A DNA stretch of 33,307 nt, taken from NCBI GenBank assembly GCA_022826305.1, contig JAJDVC010000149.1, positions 1 to 33,307 on the forward strand, given 5' to 3'. Of the stretch, positions 22,715-31,541 are shown piece by piece. The notes under the pieces were generated by a model. That model worked only from the letters and a program-made list of their open reading frames with translations. It ran no database searches and had not been told where the DNA came from. This DNA comes from Gammaproteobacteria bacterium (lineage in GTDB: Bacteria; Pseudomonadota; Gammaproteobacteria; Arenicellales; Poriferihabitantaceae). The position numbers and the translations under genes are program-made. Position 1 is the first letter of the stretch. The number at the start of each line of letters is the position of its first letter.

Positions 22715-22751
22715 TACCGGAAGCAGGAGTCGAACCTGCGACCTGCTGATT
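22715..22751 (-). pseudogene. 3' fragment of a tRNA gene (possible att-site remnant)
   Basis: Minus strand AATCAGC-AGGTC-GCAGG-TTCGACT-CCTGC-TTCCGGT-A: variable loop, perfect 5-bp T-stem, TTCGA T-loop, 3' acceptor strand and discriminator; no matching 5' half or acceptor partner; possibly tRNA-Thr. Confidence 0.65.
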
Positions 22752-22908
22752 GCTGATCGATTGTGTTTCCCGCCCATGCCAAGGATGAGCCGGTGCGACA
22801 AACCGGCAATGGCGGCAGACCTGATTTTCTCAACCCATGCGGGATCTCGGATACCTGCATGGAACCCGACCCTGCTCTCTTCCGGAAAAGACCACGGGTA
22901 TCGGAATA

Positions 22909-23523
22909 TCATCTGGCAGGCGACAGCGAGCACTGCCCCCTGTCGGGGTTGGGCTGGACATCGCTGAGTCCGAGTATTTCCTTCAGTTCAGCAGCACCGC
23001 CGACATAGCGTCCATCAATCCAGATCTGGGGCACGGTAACCGGGGTTTTCGGTCCGATGATCGGCTTGACCCTGGCGAGCATTTCATAAAGCGAACGCGG
23101 ATCCTTGACCACGTCATGATACGTATGGGAAACACCAGCCTCCTCCAGATAGGCCTTGGCATTGACGCAGTGCGGGCAGGTCGCCTTGCCGAAAACATGG
23201 TTACCCCGGATCGGCAGGTCGCGAACCGCCGCCTCGATGACGGACTGGGTGAGCACACCACGATTCAGGGCCGCGCCCTGGGAAACCATCCTGTCATTCA
23301 CCAGTACTATCGGTGCGTGCCAGCCGCCCTTCGGCAACGGTTTCCACCACTCGGTCAGCCAGTCACGCATTTCCAGATCGACATTGATTGCCGCCAGGTC
23401 GGTATCGACGCAGTCCTGGATGATGTCCTTGGTCAGCGAACATTCCCCGCAAGGAATCTTGACCCTGAAAGGTCCCCATGCCCCCGCCCAGCGGAAAACG
23501 GTGATCTTTACCGGATTGCTCAT
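22909..23523 (-). CDS. Two-domain redox protein: N-terminal CGEC domain plus C-terminal glutaredoxin domain
   Basis: C-terminal GKATCPHCVNAKAYLEEAGV...TVPQIWIDGRYVGGAAEL is glutaredoxin-like; N-terminal KIPCGECSLTKDIIQDCVDTDLAAINVDL carries a second CxxC. Confidence 0.8.
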   Translation of the reverse strand: MSNPVKITVFRWAGAWGPFRVKIPCGECSLTKDIIQDCVDTDLAAINVDLEMRDWLTEWWKPLPKGGWHAPIVLVNDRMVSQGAALNRGVLTQSVIEAAVRDLPIRGNHVFGKATCPHCVNAKAYLEEAGVSHTYHDVVKDPRSLYEMLARVKPIIGPKTPVTVPQIWIDGRYVGGAAELKEILGLSDVQPNPDRGQCSLSPAR

Positions 23524-23712
23524 TGTTTTCTCCTGCGTTTCCCAGGTTAATGATGATACCCTACTCCTGCTTGCCGAAGTATGCCAGACGGATCCGTTTC
23601 GTCACATCTCTGCGTTTCATGCTGATGAGTCGGAACAGATGATTTCAGTCTCCCGACGAACACGAGAAGTTGCTTTCGAAACTAGACCATCAGCCCTCGG
23701 GGCAGACAGTTC

Positions 23713-24681
23713 ATGTCTGGGATTGATGCATATGCGCTCCTGGTGCACCCGGATACAGCGGTTCTGATTCTGGCCGTGCTGCTGGATTTGTGCGTCCGCG
23801 AGGTGCCGGAGAAACTGCATCCGACCGTATGGATGGGGAAAAGCATTTCCCGGCTCACGCAGCACATGCCCCTGGGCAGAACGGGCGGTTCCGCATGCGG
23901 TATCGCGATAGCTCTTGTCATACCGGCATTCTGGGCAACGCTGGCGTGGCTTGCCGAACGGGGGCTGCAGGCAATACACCCGGTAGCCTGGATTCTGGCG
24001 GGTGCCATGCTGTTCAAGACCACATTCGCGATCGGAATGCTGCACCGGGTTGCAGACCGGACCTATCGCCTGCTGCTCCGGGGAGACCTGGCGGGTCTGC
24101 GCGAAAACATGCGGTCGCTGGTCAGCCGCGACGTGCAGGACATGTCCGAACAACAGGCGATTGCCGCTACCGTGGAATCGGTTGCCGAGAACACCACCGA
24201 CAGCATCATCGGCCCCTGGCTGGCCTTTGCGCTGTTCGGACTACCCGGCGCATTCGCCTACCGGGCGATCAATACCCTCGACAGCATGATCGGCTACCAT
24301 GGCAGATTCGAGTATCTCGGCAAGGCATCGGCAAGGCTGGATGACCTGGTCAATCTGGTTCCGGCCAGGTTGACAGCGGCATTTTCATTATTGGCATGCC
24401 TCCTGCTGCCGGGCCAGAACGCCGCCGCCGCCTGGCGGGTAATGAGACGCGATCACGATCGCACAGCCAGCCCGAACTCCGGATGGACAATGAGTGCCAT
24501 GGCCGGAGGGCTGGGCATCATGCTGGACAAGAAGGGCCACTACAGCCTGGGGGACGCAACCCGGCCGATTGAACCGGAGGATATCCGCCGGGCAATACGG
24601 ACCATGTACGTGGTTTCGGCTCTTGGAATCCTGGTTCTACTGTTGTTCCTGTACGGCGCAGAAGTCATGTTTTCACATTGA
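23713..24681 (+). CDS. cobD: Adenosylcobinamide-phosphate synthase, CobD/CbiB family
   Basis: HPTVWMGKSISRL, VESVAENTTDSIIGPWLAFALFGLPGAFAYRAINTLDSMIGYH and DDLVNLVPARLTA. Confidence 0.93.
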   Translation: MSGIDAYALLVHPDTAVLILAVLLDLCVREVPEKLHPTVWMGKSISRLTQHMPLGRTGGSACGIAIALVIPAFWATLAWLAERGLQAIHPVAWILAGAMLFKTTFAIGMLHRVADRTYRLLLRGDLAGLRENMRSLVSRDVQDMSEQQAIAATVESVAENTTDSIIGPWLAFALFGLPGAFAYRAINTLDSMIGYHGRFEYLGKASARLDDLVNLVPARLTAAFSLLACLLLPGQNAAAAWRVMRRDHDRTASPNSGWTMSAMAGGLGIMLDKKGHYSLGDATRPIEPEDIRRAIRTMYVVSALGILVLLLFLYGAEVMFSH

Positions 24682-24814
24682 CTTCAGACTTCTGGTCCCA
24701 GGCCCGGCAACTCCTTACCATCGAAAGTCAACGGTCTCGACTGAAACGGATGATTCCGTGCCTGTCCTGGCGCATATCCTGCCGCAGAGAGATATGATCA
24801 AGAGATGAGACAGG

Positions 24815-26476
24815 CTACTTCAGTCGCTTGTATCGTATCCGCTGCGGCTTGATGGAATCCCCGAACCGCCGCCTGTAGTCCTGTTCGTACTCGCTGTAAT
24901 TGCCGTCAAACCAGGTTACCCGGGAGTTCCCCTCGAATGCCAGGATGTGCGTCGATATCCGGTCAAGGAACCACCGGTCATGGGAAATCACGACCACGCA
25001 TCCCGGAAAGTCCAGGACGGCCTCTTCAAGGGCGCGCAGAGTCTCCACGTCCAGATCGTTGGTGGGCTCGTCGAGCAACAGCAGGTTGGCGCCGCTGATC
25101 AGCAGCTTGGCAAGATGGACCCGGTTGCGCTCACCCCCGGAGAGAACCCCGACCTTTTTCTGCTGGTCCGTACCCTTGAAGTTGAACCTGCCCACATAGC
25201 GACGGGCCTGGACCTCGAAACCATTGATCAGAACGATATCCTGCCCGCCCGAAATTTCCTCAAACACCGTGAGATCGTCGTCGAGCGCGGCACGCGACTG
25301 ATCCACATAGCCGATCCTGACCGTATCGCCTATCTGGAATTCTCCGGATGTGGGTGCCTCCTGCCCGGTCATCATCCGGAACAGCGTCGTCTTGCCCGCG
25401 CCATTCGGACCGATGACCCCGACGATCGCGCCCTTCGGCAGGCTGAAGCTCAGGTCTTCATACAGGACATTGCTTCCGTATGCCTTGGAAAGGTTCCTTG
25501 CGTCCACCACGAGATTTCCCAGTCGGGGACCGGGAGGGATGTAGATTTCGTTGGTCTGCGCGCGTTTCTGGTAATCACTGGAACTCAGTTCCTCGAACCG
25601 CTTTATGCGGGCCTTGCTTTTCGACTGCCTGCCCCTGGGGTTGGCGCGAACCCATTCCAGTTCGCTTTTCATGCTCTTGATGCGGGCGGCCTCGGTCTTC
25701 TGCTCCTGTTCGAGGCGTGCTTCTTTCTGCGTCAGCCAGGAAGAGTAGTTGCCCTGCCAGGGAATACCCTGTCCACGATCCAGTTCCAGAATCCAGCCCG
25801 CGACATTGTCCAGGAAATAACGATCGTGCGTCACCGCGATCACGGTGCCGGGAAATTCGTGCAGGTAGTGCTCGAGCCAGGCTATGGACTCCGCATCGAG
25901 ATGGTTCGTCGGCTCATCCAGGATCAGCATGTCCGGACTGGACAGAAGCAGCCTGCACAAGGCCACCCGGCGTCTTTCTCCGCCGGACAGGTTCGCGACA
26001 GCGGCATCCCATGGCGGAAGCCGCAAGGCATCGGCCGCGATTTCGAAGCGGTGATCGAGATTGTGCGCATCCGCTGCCTGGATGAGGTTTTCCAGTCTTT
26101 CCTGCTCGCGGGCCAGCGCCTCGAAATCCGCATCCGGTTCTCCGTATGCCGCATAGACGGCATCAAGCGCTTCCTTGGCCTGCCGGATCTCGGCCATGCT
26201 CTCCTCGACATTGCCACGGACATCCTTCGACTCGTCAAGAACCGGTTCCTGTGCCAGATACCCGACCTTGAGGTCCGGCTGCGGACGGGCCTCGCCGAGA
26301 ATATCCGTATCGAGGCCGGCCATGATTCTCAGCAGGGTGGATTTTCCCGCTCCGTTATAGCCCAGAACCCCTATCTTCGCCCCGGGGAAGAAGTTCAGGT
26401 AGATGTCCTTGAGTATGTGGCGATTGGGCGGTACCAGCTTGCCTACACCGATCATGGTATAAACATATTCAGCCAT
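24815..26476 (-). CDS. ettA: Energy-dependent translational throttle protein EttA (ABC-F)
   Basis: Two ABC cassettes: GYNGAGKSTLLR/LSGGERRRVALCRLLLSSPDMLILDEPTNHLD and GPNGAGKTTLFRMMTG/LSGGERNRVHLAKLL; start at MAEYVYTM. Confidence 0.95.
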   Translation of the reverse strand: MAEYVYTMIGVGKLVPPNRHILKDIYLNFFPGAKIGVLGYNGAGKSTLLRIMAGLDTDILGEARPQPDLKVGYLAQEPVLDESKDVRGNVEESMAEIRQAKEALDAVYAAYGEPDADFEALAREQERLENLIQAADAHNLDHRFEIAADALRLPPWDAAVANLSGGERRRVALCRLLLSSPDMLILDEPTNHLDAESIAWLEHYLHEFPGTVIAVTHDRYFLDNVAGWILELDRGQGIPWQGNYSSWLTQKEARLEQEQKTEAARIKSMKSELEWVRANPRGRQSKSKARIKRFEELSSSDYQKRAQTNEIYIPPGPRLGNLVVDARNLSKAYGSNVLYEDLSFSLPKGAIVGVIGPNGAGKTTLFRMMTGQEAPTSGEFQIGDTVRIGYVDQSRAALDDDLTVFEEISGGQDIVLINGFEVQARRYVGRFNFKGTDQQKKVGVLSGGERNRVHLAKLLISGANLLLLDEPTNDLDVETLRALEEAVLDFPGCVVVISHDRWFLDRISTHILAFEGNSRVTWFDGNYSEYEQDYRRRFGDSIKPQRIRYKRLK

Positions 26477-26599
26477 GGTGCTCTGCTCGGAGATCGAAAC
26501 GGCGTATTGTATATTGGTCGGGGAAAGGATTGAACCGCACACCGACCCGCCGCATGGGGCGACCGTCCCTGCCCGGTCAACAGCCTTGCGAACCGCTTT

Positions 26600-27412
26600 C
26601 TATCCTGCCGCGTTCAGCGCCTCCAGCGCCTGCCGGTGTATGGTCCGGCATCCCGATGCGAGGATTTCCCCGGTCGATTCCAGTCCCGGCGGCCTTCCCT
26701 GCCAGTCGGTTATCACGCCTCCGGCTCCTTCAAGCACCGGAATCAGCGCGCAGTAGTCATGGGGCTTGAGATCGGCCTCGCAGACCAGGTCCGAAAACCC
26801 CGATGCCACCAGCCCGTAGTTGTAGCAGTCGCCGCCGAACACCCGGAATCTGCAGCGTTTCGTCAGGATATCCATCTGCCCCTGCCTTTGCGGGTCGAAC
26901 ATGTCCGGCGTGGTGACATGGACCGACGCATCGGACAACCTGTCCGTCTGACGGGTCCGGCAGGGCCTGCCGTTGTGGGTGGTCGGCGCACCGGCAACTC
27001 CCACCCACCGCTCGTCAAGCGCCGGGTGGTCCATAACGCCAATGACCGGCTTTCCCCTGTACAGCAACGCTATCAGGGTACCGAATGTCGGCAGGCCGGT
27101 CGAGAAGCCCTTGGTGCCGTCGATGGGATCAATCACCCACAGCCAGTCTGCGCCGGGATTGGTTGTCCCGGTCTCCTCACCCAGGATACCGTCGCCCGGG
27201 TGGCGACGTTCGATCAGGTCGCATATCGCTTCTTCGGCTTCCCGGTCGGCTATCGTGACCGGCGTGTTGTCCGGCTTGCTGTGAACATCAAATCCGGCAC
27301 GGAACCATTTCCGGATAACCCTGCCTGAAAGATCGGCACAGCAGCGGGCAGTTTCCGCGTAACTATCAAGCAGATGCCGATCGATCTGCTGGGGGTGTCC
27401 GGTCATCGGCAA
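26600..27412 (-). CDS. hisN: Inositol monophosphatase-family protein, probable histidinol-phosphatase
   Basis: ILGEETG, WVIDPIDGTKGFSTGLPTFGTLIAL and DLKPHDYCALIPVLEGAGGVITDWQG. Confidence 0.85.
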   Translation of the reverse strand: MPMTGHPQQIDRHLLDSYAETARCCADLSGRVIRKWFRAGFDVHSKPDNTPVTIADREAEEAICDLIERRHPGDGILGEETGTTNPGADWLWVIDPIDGTKGFSTGLPTFGTLIALLYRGKPVIGVMDHPALDERWVGVAGAPTTHNGRPCRTRQTDRLSDASVHVTTPDMFDPQRQGQMDILTKRCRFRVFGGDCYNYGLVASGFSDLVCEADLKPHDYCALIPVLEGAGGVITDWQGRPPGLESTGEILASGCRTIHRQALEALNAAG

Positions 27413-27627
27413 CGGCTCTCCGACTGCATGAAAAGGCAGGCAATTCTAACCTGCCGCTGCAACAATGTGGGAACATGTCGCGACTGGTCGGCATGAAGTC
27501 CGTATCCTTGCCGGTTCGTGTAGAATTGTCCGCCTGAACGGTCATGGCGCTATTCACTTCAGAAGGTTTGCGGTAGAATCCGCCTCCGCCCGAAAATCCA
27601 AAACCTTTCCGAGGAAATTGTCCCGAC

Positions 27628-28377
27628 ATGAAGATACTGGTCCCCGTCAAGCGTGTCATAGACGCCAATATCCGGGTCAGGGTGAAAGCTGACAAGTCCG
27701 GTGTCGAGACCGAGAATGTGAAAATGGCGATGAATCCCTTTTGCGAAATCGCCGTTGAGGAAGCATTGCGACTGAAGGAGGCTGGCCACGCCGAAGAGGT
27801 CATCATCGTTTCCGCCGGCCCGGAAAAGTGCAAGGAAACTATCCGGGCGGGACTCGCCATGGGGGCGGATCGCGGAATCCATGTCCATGCGGATGATCGC
27901 CTGGAACCGCTGGGCATCGCGAAAATCCTCAAGGCCGTTGCCACGCAGGAGGACACGGATCTGGTGATCCTGGGCAAGCAGTCCATTGATGACGACAACA
28001 ACCAGACAGGGCAGATGCTGTCCGCCATGATGCAGCGGCCACTGGGCAGCTACATCTCGAGCATCCGGAAAAACGACACCGGGTTCGAGATAGTCCGCGA
28101 GATCGATACCGGCCTCGAGAAACTGCAAATCGGTTCGCCTGCCGTGGTGACCACGGACCTGCGACTGAACGAACCCCGCTATGCCTCCCTGCCCAATATC
28201 ATGAAGGCCAAGCGGAAACCCCTGGATACCAGGACTCCGGATGAGCTGGGCGTCGATACCACCTGCCGGGTTGAGGTTCTCGAGGTGAATGATCCGCCCG
28301 AACGCGAGGCGGGCATCAGGGTGAGCAGTGCCCGGGAACTGGTTGAAAAACTGAAGAACGAGGCAAAGGTGATCTGA
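27628..28377 (+). CDS. etfB: Electron transfer flavoprotein subunit beta
   Basis: MKILVPVKRVIDANIRVRVK...MNPFCEIAVEEALRLKE; DNNQTGQMLSAMM. Confidence 0.95.
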   Translation: MKILVPVKRVIDANIRVRVKADKSGVETENVKMAMNPFCEIAVEEALRLKEAGHAEEVIIVSAGPEKCKETIRAGLAMGADRGIHVHADDRLEPLGIAKILKAVATQEDTDLVILGKQSIDDDNNQTGQMLSAMMQRPLGSYISSIRKNDTGFEIVREIDTGLEKLQIGSPAVVTTDLRLNEPRYASLPNIMKAKRKPLDTRTPDELGVDTTCRVEVLEVNDPPEREAGIRVSSARELVEKLKNEAKVI

Positions 28378-29319
28378 ATGAAAGTACTGGTTATTGCAGA
28401 GCATCAGGATTCGGCGCTCTTGCCGGCCACCCTGAATACGGTAACGGCCGCATTGCGTGTGGCCGATGATGTCGATGTACTGGTCGCCGGGCACGGCATT
28501 GCGGAACTTGCCGGGTCGGCCGGACAGGTTTCCGGAGTCGGCCGGGTTCTCGCCTGCGACAGCGAGCACTACGCAAACCCGGTCACGGAAGACATGGCCG
28601 CCCTGGTACAGGCTCTTGCCGGGGATTACAGCCATGTCATGGCGCCGGCAACGACCTTCGGCAAGTCCCTGATCCCCTACGCTGCCGCCCTGTGCGATGT
28701 ACAGGCGATTTCGGACATCAGTTCAGTGGTGGATGCCGACACTTTCGTGCGTCCGATCTATGCCGGCAATGCCCTGGCCACGGTCCGTTCGGGTGATCGT
28801 GTCAAGATGATCACGGTTCGCACGACCGCTTTCGAACTGGCGGCGGAAGACGGGGGCAGCGCCGACATCGTGAACGTGGAACCGGCCGGGACGACGGAAG
28901 CCGTGCGATTCGTGGAGCAGATGCTGAGTTCGAACGAACGACCGGAACTGACTTCCGCCAGGATCGTGGTATCCGGCGGGCGGGGCATGCAGAACGGGGA
29001 AAACTTTGCCTTGCTGGAGAAACTGGCGGACCGGCTTGGCGGGGCGGTCGGGGCTTCCCGGGCAGCCGTGGATGCCGGATTCGTGCCGAACGACTATCAG
29101 GTGGGCCAGACCGGCAAGGTCGTCGCCCCGGACCTGTACATTGCCGTCGGTATTTCCGGCGCGATCCAGCACCTGGCGGGGATGAAGGATTCGAAGGTAA
29201 TCGTCGCCATCAACAACGACGAGGAGGCGCCGATCTTCCAGGTTTCCGACTACGGCTGGAACGAAGACCTCTTCACTGCGGTACCGGCCCTGACGACCGA
29301 ACTGGATGGGACGGGATAG
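28378..29319 (+). CDS. etfA: Electron transfer flavoprotein subunit alpha
   Basis: Starts immediately after the etfB stop (TGA|ATG); [22 protein letters not shown] and [38 protein letters not shown]. Confidence 0.96.
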   Translation: MKVLVIAEHQDSALLPATLNTVTAALRVADDVDVLVAGHGIAELAGSAGQVSGVGRVLACDSEHYANPVTEDMAALVQALAGDYSHVMAPATTFGKSLIPYAAALCDVQAISDISSVVDADTFVRPIYAGNALATVRSGDRVKMITVRTTAFELAAEDGGSADIVNVEPAGTTEAVRFVEQMLSSNERPELTSARIVVSGGRGMQNGENFALLEKLADRLGGAVGASRAAVDAGFVPNDYQVGQTGKVVAPDLYIAVGISGAIQHLAGMKDSKVIVAINNDEEAPIFQVSDYGWNEDLFTAVPALTTELDGTG

Positions 29320-29426
29320 GCGTCCGGGTGCCCGGTAACAGCCTGCCAGCCGTGGACAGACCGGAAGTAAACCGAAGGGGCGGGGACTTCCCGCGCATCC
29401 CGTCGGCATGACCGGATTTCGCGTCA

Positions 29427-30491
29427 GTGCAGACAATGCATGAGCTTGTTCCTTCAGGGGTTTCCGAGCTGTCCGGCTTCCCGAGGGTGGCGCTCGGGCA
29501 TTACCCTACCCCCCTTGAATTCGCACCAAGGCTGTCCGGTCTGTATTCTCCGTGCCGAATCCACATCAAGCGGGACGACTGTACCGGGCTGGCATTCGGC
29601 GGCAACAAGGTAAGGCAGCTCGAATACTACCTGGGTCATGCGCTGTCGACCGGATGCGATGCGGTACTCAGCACCGGCGCCGTGCAGTCGAACTACATGC
29701 GAACCCTGGCCGCCGCCGCCAGCAAACTCGGGCTGGAGTGCCACATACAGCTGGAAGACAGGGTCTCCGGAAAGTCGGACCTGTATCACCGTTCAGGCAA
29801 CCGCATGCTGACGGAACTGTTCGGCGCGCATATCACCTACTGCCCGGACGGCGAGGACGAGGAAGGGGCGGACCGGATGGTCAGGGAGATTGCCGGGAAA
29901 CTTGAAGCGGACGGCCGAAAGCCGTATGTGGTCCCGCTCAAGCCGACCAGGCGCCCGCTCGGCGCACTCGGGTACATCGAGGCGGCCAGGGAGCTGCAGG
30001 ACCAGTGGACTGATCAGGAACTCGGGCCGGATCTGATCGTTGTCGGCTCCGGAAGCGGCATAACCCACGCCGGGCTGCTGTTCGGACTTCGACTGCTTGG
30101 CTGTGACGTGCCCGTCATGGGCGCATGCGTCAGGAGAAATGCCGAACTGCAGGGTCCCCGGATACTTTCCCATTGTGACCGCCTGTCCGAAATGATCGGC
30201 GCACCCGGCCTGGTCAGGGCAGACGACGTATGGGTTTCCGATCATTCCTTTGCGCCCGGCTACGGACAACCGACCGAACGGATCCGCAACACCATCGGCA
30301 CCGCAGCGCATCTGGAAGGACTGCTGGTGGACCCGGTCTACTCCGGCAAGGCTCTGGCCTGCCTGACCGGGCAACTCGAGGAAGGGCTCCTGCCCGGTTA
30401 CCAGTCCGTCATCTTCGTTCACACCGGCGGAACTCCCGCCCTGTTCGCCTACCAGGACGACATGTTTGCCGGTACCGAACCGAGGCGCTAG
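29427..30491 (+). CDS. D-cysteine desulfhydrase/ACC deaminase-family PLP enzyme (possibly CuyA-like)
   Basis: IKRDDCTGLAFGGNKVRQLEYYLG, STGAVQSNYMRTLAAAASKLG and VGSGSGITHAGLLFGL; GTG start or ATG at 29436. Confidence 0.88.
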   Translation: MQTMHELVPSGVSELSGFPRVALGHYPTPLEFAPRLSGLYSPCRIHIKRDDCTGLAFGGNKVRQLEYYLGHALSTGCDAVLSTGAVQSNYMRTLAAAASKLGLECHIQLEDRVSGKSDLYHRSGNRMLTELFGAHITYCPDGEDEEGADRMVREIAGKLEADGRKPYVVPLKPTRRPLGALGYIEAARELQDQWTDQELGPDLIVVGSGSGITHAGLLFGLRLLGCDVPVMGACVRRNAELQGPRILSHCDRLSEMIGAPGLVRADDVWVSDHSFAPGYGQPTERIRNTIGTAAHLEGLLVDPVYSGKALACLTGQLEEGLLPGYQSVIFVHTGGTPALFAYQDDMFAGTEPRR

Positions 30492-30498
30492 CCGGACC

Positions 30499-31509
30499 AT
30501 GTCCTCCCCCGTGGCATCCCTGCCGGCCGACTGGTATCACCGCGAAGACATGTTTCTCAGGGAGCGGGAGCAGATCTTCAGGAAGCACTGGTCATTCGTG
30601 GCGCCTGCTGATCTGGTCGATGAACCGGGACGGTTCGTCACGGCGGAAATAGGCGGGGTTTCCATCGTCGTCTGCCGGGACAGGAACCGGACACTACGCG
30701 GGTTCATCAACCTGTGCCGACATCGGGCAGCACCGCTTTGCTCGACACATACGGGCCGCATAGCCCGATTCGTCTGTCCCTACCACGCCTGGTGCTATGC
30801 GCTTGATGGGACCCTCCTGCAAGCCCCGGGGTTCGATCCGGGAATGGACATGGCGCAGCATGGCCTGATCCCCGTACGGGTGGAAACATGGAATCATCTG
30901 GTTTTCGCCTGCCTGGCCACGAAAGGTCCTGCCCTGCAGGACTGGCTGGGAGACATTGTCGATATCGCCCGGAACTATCCGGGAGTCGGGCAGATGGAAT
31001 TCGAAACCATCTGCTCCAACCAGTGCCCTGCGAACTGGAAGAACTACAGCGACAATTCGGCGGAGGGATATCACCTGTCTTCCGTCCACGGAGAGCTGGA
31101 TCGTTCCCTGGTAGCCGGGGAAACCCGTATCCGCGCACACGAACATGGCCAGTTCATCGGGTTCGAGGTCGCCTACAAGGACGGCAGTGGCCCCGGATAC
31201 TGGATATGCAAGTTCCCCGGGTTACTCATGCATTTCTCGCGAAACAGCATCAATATCGAGGTCATACGGCCGCAAACTCCGGTCAGCATCGAAATGCACA
31301 GGTGGTTCTGGTTCCTGCCGGAGGTAACGAAACGGGACAGGCGGGAGACGATCGCATTTTCCAGCCGGGTCATGGAGGAGGATATCGGGATCTGCGCCCG
31401 GGTGCAGAAGAACCTCGAGACAGGATGCCATGAAACCGGCATCCTGTCCCCGCAACGCGAGCCGGGTACGATTTTCTTCCAGTCCTGCGTGCGAAACGCA
31501 TTATCCTGA
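30499..31509 (+). CDS. Rieske non-heme iron oxygenase, large (alpha) subunit
   Basis: Rieske ligands CRHRAAPLC...FVCPYHAWCY, mononuclear Fe motif NSAEGYHLSSVH and downstream acidic EEDIGICARVQKNLETG. Confidence 0.93.
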   Translation: MSSPVASLPADWYHREDMFLREREQIFRKHWSFVAPADLVDEPGRFVTAEIGGVSIVVCRDRNRTLRGFINLCRHRAAPLCSTHTGRIARFVCPYHAWCYALDGTLLQAPGFDPGMDMAQHGLIPVRVETWNHLVFACLATKGPALQDWLGDIVDIARNYPGVGQMEFETICSNQCPANWKNYSDNSAEGYHLSSVHGELDRSLVAGETRIRAHEHGQFIGFEVAYKDGSGPGYWICKFPGLLMHFSRNSINIEVIRPQTPVSIEMHRWFWFLPEVTKRDRRETIAFSSRVMEEDIGICARVQKNLETGCHETGILSPQREPGTIFFQSCVRNALS

Positions 31510-31541
31510 AGCAGACATGATCAGCAGCAGTCGGTACGGAC

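Noticed and set aside
23524-23712. Cobalamin riboswitch upstream of cobD
   Set aside because: No recognisable B12-box or conserved core by eye.
24947-26533. 528 aa plus-strand ORF opposite ettA
   Set aside because: Antisense shadow of an ABC-F gene with clear Walker motifs; composition not protein-like.
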